Below are positions 8,322-16,827 of a DNA stretch of 64,000 nucleotides, piece after piece; the first letter of the stretch is position 1, and every line of letters begins with the position of its first letter. The translations under genes were made by a program, and so were the position numbers. The notes below the pieces were generated by a model, which was given only the letters and a program-made list of their open reading frames with translations, did not search any database and was not told the origin of the DNA. This stretch comes from Desulfarculales bacterium UBA702 (GTDB lineage Bacteria; Desulfobacterota; Syntrophobacteria; Syntrophobacterales; Syntrophobacteraceae). Where the stretch lies: assembly GCA_002298165.1 (NCBI GenBank), contig DBMI01000097.1, positions 18,023 to 82,022 of the forward strand, read 5' to 3'.

Positions 8322-9731
8322 ATGAAGAGAATTGTCGTAATCCTGTTCTATTGTTTGGTGCTGATGATTGTGTGTGCAAACGTCGCGGCGGGAGAAAAGT
8401 CCATCGCTGGAGAGTTTGGCGCTACCAGCATCGAAAATGTCTCGGGAAATGAAATGCCGGCTGCTAAGAGCGGGGATGCAGCAAATGCTGCTGATGGAAG
8501 CGACGAAAATTTGCTCGGTATGATGCTGTCGATTTTTCTGGGTGGAATCATGCTTAACCTGACCCCATGTATTTACCCTCTGATCCCGGTAACTATTTCC
8601 TATTTCGGGGGCAGATCATCCTCGGTAGAAACACAATCGCCGAGCATGGGAAAGGTTGCCGCACATGCTCTGCTCTACATTATCGGGCTTGCGGTTACGA
8701 ATTCGATGCTGGGTGTGGTTGCAGCCCTTTCGGGAAAAATGCTGGGGGCGGTGCTGCAAAATCCTGTCACTCTTGTCGTTGTAGCCGCTGTTCTTATCGG
8801 ATTCGCCTTGAGCATGTTCGGATTTTGGGAATTTCGGTTGCCGGCGTCTATTACAGGGGCTGCCGCCAAAAGTTACGCTGGCTATTTCGGAAGCATCTTT
8901 ATAGGTTTGACGGTCGGACTGGTTGCCGCTCCCTGCGTCGGCCCCTTTGTTGTGGGTCTGCTTGTCTGGGTGGCAACCAAGGGGAGCCCATGGTTTGGTT
9001 TTTTGGTCTTCCTTGTCCTGAGCCTCGGAATGGGCGTACCTCTTTTTATTCTGGCTCTGTTGTCCGGGCGCATTCCCAGCCTTCCGAGGTCCGGAGAGTG
9101 GATGCTCTGGGTTCGAAAGCTTATGGGCTGGGTGATGGTGTTGATGGCGGTATACTTCATCAGGCCCCTTTTCTCTGAAGTGCTTGGGGCAGTTCTTCTT
9201 GCGCTGGCATTCATTGCGGCGGGGGTCCACCTCGGGTGGGTTGATTCGACGAGGGCAGGTTTTCGGGCCTTTTCATGGGTTAAGAAGGGGGTAGGTGTTT
9301 GCGGAATAATAACTGCGGCAATGCTCGTCTGGCCCCTCATGGTTGTAGGGGAGAGTATCCATTGGCAGGCATATTCGGAAAAGGTTTTCGAGGATGCTAA
9401 GAACTCGGGTAAGCCGATAATTGTGGATTTTGCAGCCGACTGGTGCGTGCCCTGCCGCGAAATGGAAAAGCGGGTATTTCGTGATCCAGCGGTGGTCGAA
9501 AACGCCGGTAAATACTTCGCAATGATAAGGGTGGACCTCACTGAAAGGGCCAATAGAGAGACAGAAAGAATGGTTCGGCGTTTCAATATCGATGGGGTGC
9601 CGACAGTAGTATTTTTAAAGCCGGGCGGGGAAGAAAGGCAAGACCTGCGAGTCCTTGAATTGATGCCGAAGAACCGTTTCCTTTTGAGGATGGATGACTT
9701 GAGAAATTCAGCCGGAAACTCCGGAAAATGA
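8322..9731 (+). CDS. dsbD: DsbD-like thiol:disulphide reductase (transmembrane and thioredoxin domains)
   Basis: A 469-residue inner-membrane protein that would carry electrons from cytoplasmic thioredoxin to periplasmic thiols. After a signal-like N-terminus, an eight-helix DsbD/CcdA core shows the two redox cysteines in TPCIYPLIP (Cys83) and APCVGPF (Cys205). The C-terminal thioredoxin-fold domain has the active site WCVPC (Cys375, Cys378) and a cis-Pro loop GVPTV. The N-terminal immunoglobulin-like DsbD-alpha domain of E. coli is missing: only about 60 loosely structured residues precede the first core helix. So this is the shortened form, and its final acceptor is unknown. Confidence 0.92.
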   Translation: MKRIVVILFYCLVLMIVCANVAAGEKSIAGEFGATSIENVSGNEMPAAKSGDAANAADGSDENLLGMMLSIFLGGIMLNLTPCIYPLIPVTISYFGGRSSSVETQSPSMGKVAAHALLYIIGLAVTNSMLGVVAALSGKMLGAVLQNPVTLVVVAAVLIGFALSMFGFWEFRLPASITGAAAKSYAGYFGSIFIGLTVGLVAAPCVGPFVVGLLVWVATKGSPWFGFLVFLVLSLGMGVPLFILALLSGRIPSLPRSGEWMLWVRKLMGWVMVLMAVYFIRPLFSEVLGAVLLALAFIAAGVHLGWVDSTRAGFRAFSWVKKGVGVCGIITAAMLVWPLMVVGESIHWQAYSEKVFEDAKNSGKPIIVDFAADWCVPCREMEKRVFRDPAVVENAGKYFAMIRVDLTERANRETERMVRRFNIDGVPTVVFLKPGGEERQDLRVLELMPKNRFLLRMDDLRNSAGNSGK

Positions 9732-9734
9732 CAG

Positions 9735-9758
9735 ATGAGCATCAACCATGATGCTCAT
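9735..9758 (+). terminator. Hairpin after dsbD
   Basis: A 10-bp perfect stem ATGAGCATCA/TGATGCTCAT with a 4-nt loop lies right after the dsbD stop. No U-tract follows, so it may act as an mRNA-end stabiliser instead of an intrinsic terminator. Confidence 0.4.
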
Positions 9759-9853
9759 AGGCAGCCGTTCGGGATTCGCAAGTAGAACCAAAAATCTGGG
9801 CCTGATTTGGTGGAAAAATTTGGAAAACAGTAGAGTTGGTCAAGGGACAAGCA

Positions 9854-10027
9854 TCACGTTGGATCGTCAGTAATGGAGTGCATCAAGGTCTCCATAATGT
9901 CCATTATGGCCTCTGTTCTGGCTCGTGGTTCGTCGTAACCATGCTTGTATTGATAGTCCTGGAATAGATCGATTGTCTTCTCGAGAATTTCTCTCAGCCG
10001 ATAAGAATCGATAGAGATTTTTGGCAT
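9854..10027 (-). CDS. Small conserved-looking helical protein (57 residues)
   Basis: The frame begins ATG at 10027 with an AAGGA ribosome site about 12 nt upstream, and ends TGA at 9854. It starts MPKISIDSYRLREILEK and continues as an amphipathic, acidic helix with a mid-segment HGYDEPRARTEA. Composition is like real protein (no runs, balanced charge), unlike the arginine/serine-rich shadow in the neighbouring frame. It stands alone between dsbD and the transglycosylase. Function unknown. Confidence 0.5.
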   Translation of the reverse strand: MPKISIDSYRLREILEKTIDLFQDYQYKHGYDEPRARTEAIMDIMETLMHSITDDPT

Positions 10028-10350
10028 CGTTCATAATCCTTCCGTGCTGTAGTGCCCCGGCCTCCAAGGGCGGCTCCTCACAAACATAACATGCAATCGT
10101 CGCATTCCGAAACCAAAACCCCCAAATTTGGCTTGCAAACTTCCTTTGAAATGATCTCGAAAGGTCTGTTAAAACAGGGCCGGGTCGTCTAACATTTGCA
10201 TTGAATTTTGAGCCGGAATGAGTTCATTTGAGCCCACTCTGCTTTCAAGAGCCACGGGGTTGATCCCCGCGCAGAGGGTATTTCTCTTTTTTCGTTAATT
10301 TCCGGTATTGTTGAAAAATTATCGACATTTCGCTGTGGGGGTTGCCTGGG
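10028..10350. other. Intergenic region upstream of the transglycosylase gene
   Basis: A 323-nt gap between the divergent 57-residue gene and the LysM transglycosylase gene. A weak hairpin (CGGGG/CCCCG near 10255-10270) is the only structure noticed. No recognisable promoter hexamers or RNA gene. Confidence 0.4.
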
Positions 10351-11451
10351 ATGGTTGTGGAGAGGAAATGCAGGGTAGGAGTCCTCTTATTGGTTGGGAT
10401 GATGTGGATTGGCTTCTGGGGCGAGGGCAGCTGGGGTGGAGTTGAGTCTAACGCGCCCGGCACGGCCTTTGTAATGCCCTACTTTCCGGTCCCGGATCGA
10501 ATGGAGCTTTGCGGAGAGCCTGTCCCTCTGGATTCGGCCGATGTGCGGGAAAGATTCGACCGGGAGTTTACGTCCATAGTCTACGGACATGGAAAAGTTT
10601 ACATGTGGCTAAAGCGAATGGAGCGCTACTTCCCTATGCTCGAAAAGCAGCTTGCAGCCGCGGGACTTCCGAATGATCTAAAGTACGTGGCGGTTGCCGA
10701 AAGCGACCTGCTGTTGAATGCATTCTCCGCGGCTGGAGCGGCTGGGCCGTGGCAGTTTATCTCGGAAACGGCCTCAAGGTATGGAATAAGCCAGACGCCG
10801 GCGATCGATGAGCGATATGACTTCGAGGCCGCCGGTCTCGGTGCATTCAAGTATCTTAAGCACCTGCACGACGAATTTCAAAATTGGGCCCTGGCCATTG
10901 CCGCATACAATTGCGGCGAACAACGGATTCATGACGAGATTAGAAGACAGAAATCAAGAAGCTATTATAATTTGAAACTTCCCAACGAGACCGAACGCTA
11001 TGTTCTTAGAATTCTTGCCATCAAGGAGGTGCTGAGCAACCCGGCTAAGTACGGGTATCAACTGCCTAAGGGGGCGGGGTACCAGCCGATTGTTGTCGAT
11101 AAGGTGCGAATCAGTCTTCCGGGGCCGGTGCCAATTACGGCAGCTGCCGAAGCTGCCGGGATTTCCTACCGTGAACTCAGGGTACTGAACCCGTCGCTTG
11201 TTTCCGACGTCCTCCCGGCCGGTACCGTTACCGTCTCGGTCCCTGAGGGTAAGGGGAAACAGTTTGAAAAAAGGATTGCCACGATCCAGGCTGAAGCAAA
11301 GCCCTCAATGCTAATTCATAAGGTTGCCAGGGGAGAGACGCTGGAAGGAATAGCTCGAAAATACAAAGCGCCCGCGAAGTCAATCTGTGAATGGAATGGC
11401 TTAAAGAACCGGAAGGTCCGGTTGGGTCAGGTGCTCAAGATTTATAAATGA
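10351..11451 (+). CDS. mltD: Membrane-bound lytic transglycosylase with LysM (MltD type)
   Basis: About 366 residues from the ATG at 10351; a TTG three codons earlier is also possible. A hydrophobic export segment is followed by an SLT/transglycosylase domain. It contains the catalytic glutamate in VAVAESDLL (about residue 117) and the GAAGPWQFI and AIAAYNCGE signatures. A degenerate LysM-like stretch (about 240-290) and a clear C-terminal LysM (about 320-365: HKVARGETLEGIARKY) bind peptidoglycan. It cleaves the glycan strand to a 1,6-anhydro product in the periplasm. It is shorter than E. coli MltD, which carries more than one LysM. Confidence 0.9.
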   Translation: MVVERKCRVGVLLLVGMMWIGFWGEGSWGGVESNAPGTAFVMPYFPVPDRMELCGEPVPLDSADVRERFDREFTSIVYGHGKVYMWLKRMERYFPMLEKQLAAAGLPNDLKYVAVAESDLLLNAFSAAGAAGPWQFISETASRYGISQTPAIDERYDFEAAGLGAFKYLKHLHDEFQNWALAIAAYNCGEQRIHDEIRRQKSRSYYNLKLPNETERYVLRILAIKEVLSNPAKYGYQLPKGAGYQPIVVDKVRISLPGPVPITAAAEAAGISYRELRVLNPSLVSDVLPAGTVTVSVPEGKGKQFEKRIATIQAEAKPSMLIHKVARGETLEGIARKYKAPAKSICEWNGLKNRKVRLGQVLKIYK

Positions 11452-11609
11452 CAGGTAATGAAGGAATGTTTGGCAAAGTAGCCTGCTTTTGCCGCCAATG
11501 CGCTTTGGGCCAGGATTTGCGGCTCCATTAAATGCCTTGACAACCTCGGGTTCGAGAACTACGATGACGGGCCAAAAAAAGTCGAAAAGTTTAATCATTT
11601 TGGTGAAAT

Positions 11610-12353
11610 ATGAATGATTACCGCAAATTCTCGGAGATCCTGTGCAAGAGCCGTCACGCGGTTGCGCTGACCGGTGCGGGGATATCTGTTGAAAGCGGAA
11701 TACCTGATTTTAGAAGCAAGGACGGACTTTGGTCGCGTTTTGATCCTGGAGAATACGCCTACATTGAATCCTTTCGCGCAAATCCCGCGAAAGTATGGAA
11801 AATGCTGTCGGAGATGGACAGCCTTTTTAGTCGTGTTCAGCCAAATGCTGCTCATGCGGCTTTGAGTGAATTCGAAAGGCTTGGTCTTCTCAAGGCTGTC
11901 GTGACGCAGAACATCGACAGTCTCCATCAGCGCGCGGGAAGCTCGAATGTGATAGAGTTCCACGGCCATTTTCGGAGTCTTCACTGCGACCGCTGCGGTA
12001 ATATCCGCGACAGGAAGGATATAGAACTGAAAGCTCTTCCGCCTCTGTGCTCCTGCGGCGGACCTCTTCGCCCCGACATCGTTTTCTTCGGCGAAGGCAT
12101 ACCGGGTGATGCTTACCGTCGTGCATTCGAGGAGTCCGAGAATTGCGATCTAATGCTGGTAATCGGCACTTCGGCCATGGTTGCACCAGCATCAATGCTT
12201 CCGCGAGTTGCAAAAAAGGCCGGGGCGCGCGTGCTCGAAGTAAATCCGACTGCTTCCGAGCTTTCTCACAGTCTTACCGATCTTCTGATTATGGAGCCTG
12301 CGGGGAAGGCACTGGGAGTGATTTTGGCGATTGTAAGGGAAATGCGGTCTTAA
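11610..12353 (+). CDS. cobB: Sir2-family NAD-dependent protein deacylase
   Basis: A 247-residue sirtuin that removes acyl groups from lysines using NAD+, giving O-acyl-ADP-ribose and nicotinamide. Visible motifs are the NAD loop TGAGISVESGIPDFR (21-35), TQNIDSLH (99-106), catalytic His118 in FHGH, and zinc ligands Cys126, Cys129, Cys147 and Cys149. It ends with GTSAMVAPA and VNPTASE loops. The stop lies 17 nt before tolQ, and a GGGATGG site between them suggests shared transcription with the Tol genes, an unusual neighbour. Whether it removes acetyl or longer acyl groups is not settled by the sequence. Confidence 0.93.
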   Translation: MNDYRKFSEILCKSRHAVALTGAGISVESGIPDFRSKDGLWSRFDPGEYAYIESFRANPAKVWKMLSEMDSLFSRVQPNAAHAALSEFERLGLLKAVVTQNIDSLHQRAGSSNVIEFHGHFRSLHCDRCGNIRDRKDIELKALPPLCSCGGPLRPDIVFFGEGIPGDAYRRAFEESENCDLMLVIGTSAMVAPASMLPRVAKKAGARVLEVNPTASELSHSLTDLLIMEPAGKALGVILAIVREMRS

Positions 12354-12369
12354 CCAAAGGGATGGTCTG

Positions 12370-13179
12370 ATGTTGATACAACTGGTTTCCGGTATTGTCT
12401 ATGCTGCCACCGAAGGTCCCGCTTATCAGCGCACTGGAGACAGCGTCATAGATATGATTTTTAATGCAGGCCCGATGGTAAAGTTTATCATGCTGATTCT
12501 TCTTGGGCTTTCAATTGCCTGCTGGTGCGTAATACTGCTCAAATACCGCCTCGTGCGCCGCGCCAACAAACAATCGGAGCGCTTCTTCGAGCTTTTCAGG
12601 AACAGGAAGAATTACGCTGCCCTCTATCGCGACAGCGAACCATTGGAGGACAGCCATCTTGCCCAGATTTACCGGGTGGGCTACGCCGAGCTTAACCGGG
12701 TTGGAAAATCGCTTGAAACGAAAAACCTTGCTGAGTTGTCTACAAATCCTGAAATATTGATTGAAAACGTCGAGAGGGCGATCCAGGGCGGCATGACGGC
12801 CGAACGCCAGCGCTTCGAGCGTTTTTTGCCCCTCCTAGCGACAACAAGCAGCACGGCGCCTTTTATCGGACTTTTTGGAACAGTCTGGGGCATTATGACG
12901 AGTTTTCAGGAGATCGGACTTAAGGGTGCTGCAAACCTTGCGGTTGTTGCGCCCGGTATTTCCGAAGCACTCGTTGCTACGGCTATCGGACTGGCTGCCG
13001 CTATTCCGGCGGTTGTGGGGTATAACCATTTCTCAACACGCATCCAAAATATAGAAAATGAGATGAGCCATTTTTCAGCCGACTTGCTGAATATGCTCAA
13101 ACGCGACCTCATGCGCAAAGGCAGGCAGGAGGAAAGTTACTCGGCGGCTTCCGAGCACAGACTGGCTGTTCAGGATTAA
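12370..13179 (+). CDS. tolQ: TolQ, proton-channel subunit of the Tol-Pal system
   Basis: A 269-residue MotA/TolQ/ExbB-family inner-membrane protein. One transmembrane helix lies near 35-55. After a cytoplasmic loop, two more lie near 160-185 and 200-220, including TSSTAPFIGLFGTVWGIM and ALVATAIGLAAAIPAV, the family core. With TolR it uses proton-motive force to energise TolA during cell division and outer-membrane constriction. ExbB is the alternative by sequence alone, but the tolR-tolA-tolB-pal-cpoB neighbours settle it. Confidence 0.95.
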   Translation: MLIQLVSGIVYAATEGPAYQRTGDSVIDMIFNAGPMVKFIMLILLGLSIACWCVILLKYRLVRRANKQSERFFELFRNRKNYAALYRDSEPLEDSHLAQIYRVGYAELNRVGKSLETKNLAELSTNPEILIENVERAIQGGMTAERQRFERFLPLLATTSSTAPFIGLFGTVWGIMTSFQEIGLKGAANLAVVAPGISEALVATAIGLAAAIPAVVGYNHFSTRIQNIENEMSHFSADLLNMLKRDLMRKGRQEESYSAASEHRLAVQD

Positions 13180-13199
13180 GGGAATAGGACGGCGCAAAG

Positions 13200-13649
13200 A
13201 TGCAGGCAAATGGAAACGGCAAAAAGGGCATGGTCGCGGAGATCAATGTTACTCCTCTGGTCGACGTGATGCTTGTCCTGTTGATCATATTCATGGTTAC
13301 GGCCCCGATGATGACCCAGGGTGTTGATGTAAAACTGCCCGAAAGCTCCGCTCCGGCGATCCCCTCGGATGATGAGCGCCTGGTCGTAAGCGTCACGCAG
13401 GAGCGGCAGGTATACATAAACGACAACCTTGTCGAGCTTAAGGAACTGGAAGGCAAGCTTTCAGCGATTGCACAAAACCGGCAGGACCACAAGGGAGTTT
13501 TTCTCAGGGCCGATGGAAAACTTGAATATGCCTATATCATGCAGATAATGGGCATGATCCGTCAGGCGGGAATAGAACAGATCGGAATGGTTACGGAACC
13601 CCTAAAGGATGCTCCAAAGGGCGCTCCCGGAAGAGCCAGGGGCAGGTGA
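13200..13649 (+). CDS. tolR: TolR, ExbD/TolR-family stator protein
   Basis: A 149-residue protein with one N-terminal helix carrying the proton-relay aspartate in INVTPLVDVMLVLLIIFM, followed by a small periplasmic domain (about 60-135). It partners TolQ. The last residues are Arg/Gly/Pro-rich. The stop TGA at 13647-13649 is one base away from the ATG of the next gene, indicating coupled translation. Confidence 0.94.
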   Translation: MQANGNGKKGMVAEINVTPLVDVMLVLLIIFMVTAPMMTQGVDVKLPESSAPAIPSDDERLVVSVTQERQVYINDNLVELKELEGKLSAIAQNRQDHKGVFLRADGKLEYAYIMQIMGMIRQAGIEQIGMVTEPLKDAPKGAPGRARGR

Positions 13650-13650
13650 G

Positions 13651-14598
13651 ATGGATCAGATTACACTGTTGAGGCGGAAGGTTACCCTAAACGAGTGGAT
13701 CACCGGATTGGGCGGGGCGTTTCTCGTGCATGTCCTGGTGTTTTCCGCCGCGCTTATCGCCGTTTGGACCACGCCTCATAAACCTTTAAAACCACCTTTT
13801 TGCACGGTGAACCTGGTTTCCTTGAAAGATATCGGGACCGGCAGCTCGGAACCAAAGGGTGTTCCGAAAGGATCTGAAGATATCAAGGTCCCAGAGGCGC
13901 GAAAATCATTTGCAAGAGAGGCGGAAAAATCGGGTCCGGTACTTCCGGTAAAGCGGCTTCAACTTGATGAATCGCCAAGGACCCATCAGGAAGTAGCGAT
14001 AAAAAAAATTGAGGCCAAAGAGGCGCCCAAACTGGAGGATGTTGCACAGGACAAGGCCGCCATAAATCTCGACAAGCTCATCCCCAAGCCAAAGGTTGTT
14101 GCGAAACCCTCATCCGGGGGGAGTTCAGGGCCCAGTCATGAATCAGAGCCCGCGCCGGCCGAACCTGCATCGCCCCGTGGGGGGAGAAGTGCATCTACAA
14201 CCGATGCCGCGCCTCGCGGATCACCCACCGGCAGCTCCGATGCAGGTGCGAAAGGGGCCACCCAGGGAAGCACTGCCGGGAGCCCCGACGGTAGCAGCGC
14301 AGTTAACGCCCTGGTGGGATTATACAGCCAGAAAGTTGCCGAGGCGATTCAGCGCGAATGGAGACTCATCAACGATAAGGACGCAGCGGGAAAGAAGGTG
14401 GTGGTTCAGGTCCAGATTCGAAAAAGTGGTGAAGTCGTAAGCCTTCACGTGGTCAAGGCTTCGGGTAGTGCTGCTTTTGATGAAGCTGCAATGCGAGCCG
14501 TCCAAAGGGCCGCGCCATTGCCTGCCGTACCCGAGGTTATGATGCAGTCGAATGTAATTACGTTGAACCTGAATTTCGTGCCGGGTGGTGTTTCCTGA
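13651..14598 (+). CDS. tolA: TolA-like/TonB C-terminal energy transducer
   Basis: The ATG at 13651 (315 residues) is preferred over one 42 nt upstream inside tolR, since it has GGGGCAGG before it and abuts the tolR stop. A single transmembrane helix lies at about 20-40. A long Lys/Glu/Pro/Ser/Gly linker (about 50-225) spans the periplasm. A TonB-type C-terminal domain (about 230-315) carries WRLINDKD and VVQVQIRKSGEV. It links TolQR to Pal/TolB at the outer membrane. The linker is Gly/Ser-rich and not the usual long alpha-helical Ala/Lys TolA-II repeat, so it resembles the deltaproteobacterial TonB-like version. Confidence 0.88.
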   Translation: MDQITLLRRKVTLNEWITGLGGAFLVHVLVFSAALIAVWTTPHKPLKPPFCTVNLVSLKDIGTGSSEPKGVPKGSEDIKVPEARKSFAREAEKSGPVLPVKRLQLDESPRTHQEVAIKKIEAKEAPKLEDVAQDKAAINLDKLIPKPKVVAKPSSGGSSGPSHESEPAPAEPASPRGGRSASTTDAAPRGSPTGSSDAGAKGATQGSTAGSPDGSSAVNALVGLYSQKVAEAIQREWRLINDKDAAGKKVVVQVQIRKSGEVVSLHVVKASGSAAFDEAAMRAVQRAAPLPAVPEVMMQSNVITLNLNFVPGGVS

Positions 14599-14621
14599 TC
14601 CGGCCGTGAAAGGCTTTTGAA

Positions 14622-15953
14622 GTGCTTGTTTGCAGAAATTCCAGCAAAATTTTATTTTTAGCTCTCCTAGGATTTGCATTTGCGGTTTGCTTTATTGGAC
14701 AAGCCGATGCGGAGCCCATCGAAGTTACATTAAACAAACCAAACATTCAAAAAATCCCTATAGCCGTTCCTGAATTCAAATACATGAGTTCTGAACAGAC
14801 GCAGTTTGCCCGCGACATGGCCCAAACGCTTGCAAACGACCTCGATTTTTCAGGTGTCTTTCGCCCTCTGGATCCTAAAGGATTCGTTGAAGATCCCCAG
14901 ACAATGGGGCTTAATGCGCCAGAAATACAGTTTCCCAATTGGAAAAGAATCGGCGCTGATTATCTGGTGCGTGGCTCTTATCAGGTCCAGGGCTCGAGCG
15001 TGAAGATGGAAGGAAGGCTTTTCGACGTCGTTGGCCAGCGAATGATAAAGGGTAAAGCCTACGACGGCGACATCCGCAACTGGCGTTCAATGGTGCACGA
15101 TCTTGCGGATGAGATCCTGCTTGCCCTGACTGGAGAACGAGGCGTATTCGCCACCAAGATCGCTTACGTCCAGAGCACTGGTAACGGTAAGGAAATATAT
15201 TACTGCGATTTCGACGGCAGCAATCCCGTTCAGGTTACGCGAGACAACAGCATAGCGCTCTCCCCGAACTGGAACAGGGAGATGACCCAGCTTGCCTATG
15301 TCAGCTACAAGGATGGCGCACCCAAGGTTTATTCTGCAAATGTTCAAACAGGTGCCCAGACACTGATCTGCAACTATCCTGGAACGAACATCTCCCCCGC
15401 ATGGAGGCCCGGAAGAAGCGAACTGGCTGTCACGATGACCAAAGATGGCAATCCGGATATTTTTCTGGTCAGCTCTTCCGGCCAGGTTCTTCAAAAGCTC
15501 GTTCATGGATGGTCGATCAACGTTTCGCCGGATTGGTCCCCGGATGGCAGAAAGCTGGCTTATGTTTCGAATGAATCCGGAAGTCCCCAGGTTTATGTCC
15601 TTGATGTTGGTTCGGGGCAGAAAAAGAGGATCACCTTCAGTGGGAACTACAACACCTCGCCGGCATGGTCGCCAAAGGGTGACTGGATTGCCTATAGCGG
15701 CGTATCGGGGGGAAACCATAACATTTTCATAACACGGGCTGAAGGCGGCGAGACAAAGCAGCTTACCAGCGGAGAGGGGAATAACGAATCTCCCACCTGG
15801 TCGCCCGATGGACGAATGATCGCGTTCAGCTCTACAAGGCAGGGGGGACCAGCCATCTGGGCCTTATTGGTTGACGGGACGGGAGTTAAGCGGCTGACTC
15901 GCCAGGGTGGCTCTCAGGAGTTGCCGGATTGGTCGGCGAGACTGAGCCGTTAA
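14622..15953 (+). CDS. tolB: TolB, periplasmic beta-propeller of Tol-Pal
   Basis: A 443-residue periplasmic protein read from a GTG start with AAAGG upstream. The signal peptide ends in ADA. An N-terminal alpha/beta domain (about 35-160) precedes a six-bladed beta-propeller with repeated SP-x-W-SPDG-like blades (SPDWSPDGRKLAYVS, SPAWSPKGDWIAYSG, SPTWSPDGRMIAFSS). It binds Pal and TolA. The spacing and order within the operon are classical. Confidence 0.96.
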   Translation: MLVCRNSSKILFLALLGFAFAVCFIGQADAEPIEVTLNKPNIQKIPIAVPEFKYMSSEQTQFARDMAQTLANDLDFSGVFRPLDPKGFVEDPQTMGLNAPEIQFPNWKRIGADYLVRGSYQVQGSSVKMEGRLFDVVGQRMIKGKAYDGDIRNWRSMVHDLADEILLALTGERGVFATKIAYVQSTGNGKEIYYCDFDGSNPVQVTRDNSIALSPNWNREMTQLAYVSYKDGAPKVYSANVQTGAQTLICNYPGTNISPAWRPGRSELAVTMTKDGNPDIFLVSSSGQVLQKLVHGWSINVSPDWSPDGRKLAYVSNESGSPQVYVLDVGSGQKKRITFSGNYNTSPAWSPKGDWIAYSGVSGGNHNIFITRAEGGETKQLTSGEGNNESPTWSPDGRMIAFSSTRQGGPAIWALLVDGTGVKRLTRQGGSQELPDWSARLSR

Positions 15954-16089
15954 TTGCAATTTTAAAGAAAGATCTGTAGGGTGGGTACGTCGTGCCTGCC
16001 GTCAATGCTGGGAAACGGGCTTAAGTCCTGCCTGAAGGTGGCTCCTGACAGGTATTGGGCTAAGCAAAATCACCTTGGAGGGGAAAGTA

Positions 16090-16653
16090 ATGAGAGATTC
16101 GATTGGGAGGGTGGTCGGCGTACTACTTATAGTGTTTCTGATTGGTTTTACTGGTGCATGTTCCAAAAAGCAGGTGCCTTCTCAGCCGGGAATGAGCGGA
16201 GCACCGGGCGCATTCGGGCCTGGCGCCGGAGGGCCGGGAGGCATGGACGATGCCAAGTGGAGAGAACTCGGGATAACCACCGAGGCCGAGAAACGCGAAT
16301 TCCTCGATAGGGCACAGGCTTTTGAGAATCAGGATATCTATTTCGACTACGATGCCTACACGCTCACCCAGCCGGCACAAAGAGTTCTTGATGAAAAGCT
16401 GGCTTTTCTTAAGCGCTATCCTAAAGTGAGGGTAACAGTCGAGGGCCATTGCGACGAACGCGGTACGACTGAATACAACATGGCACTTGGCGAGCGGCGT
16501 GCAAATTCAGCCTATCAGTATTTGGCAAACGCCGGCCTGCAGGGTGTAAAGCTTACCTCGATCAGCTATGGTAAGGAGCGGCCTATCGCAACGGGCCATG
16601 ATGAAGCTTCATGGGCCAAAAACAGGCGCGCTCATTTTGCCATAAATTACTAA
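16090..16653 (+). CDS. pal: Pal, peptidoglycan-associated lipoprotein
   Basis: The ATG at 16090 is chosen because TTGGAGGGG sits just before it (187 residues). The signal peptide ends at Cys24 (FTGAC). A short Gly/Ala/Pro linker leads to an OmpA-like domain (about 75-187). The peptidoglycan-binding signature is EGHCDERGT, then NMALGERRA. It anchors the outer membrane to meso-diaminopimelate and binds TolA/TolB. It follows tolB after a 136-nt gap. Confidence 0.96.
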   Translation: MRDSIGRVVGVLLIVFLIGFTGACSKKQVPSQPGMSGAPGAFGPGAGGPGGMDDAKWRELGITTEAEKREFLDRAQAFENQDIYFDYDAYTLTQPAQRVLDEKLAFLKRYPKVRVTVEGHCDERGTTEYNMALGERRANSAYQYLANAGLQGVKLTSISYGKERPIATGHDEASWAKNRRAHFAINY

Positions 16654-16692
16654 AAGCGCTTAACTTCGGTTCTCCTGTACGGTATTCTAAGG

Positions 16693-16728
16693 ACCGGCCC
16701 AGTCCAGTAGGGATTGGAGCCGGTTTTT
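16693..16728 (+). terminator. Hairpin with T-tract between pal and cpoB
   Basis: ACCGGC (16693-16698) pairs with GCCGGT (16719-16724), followed by TTTTTAT. It probably lowers cpoB transcription relative to pal, or acts as the operon terminator with a separate cpoB promoter. Confidence 0.5.
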
Positions 16729-16827
16729 ATCATTATCATGGCACGAAAACCTTGCTCCGGAGAATGAACTATATCGTTGCCCGGAGACAGCTATGAGTCT
16801 TCCGCCAATCAGGAGAAAGGGACTTTT

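Noticed and set aside
12370..13649. ExbB/ExbD identity for tolQ/tolR
   Set aside because: The downstream tolA-like, tolB, pal and cpoB genes make the Tol assignment far more likely.
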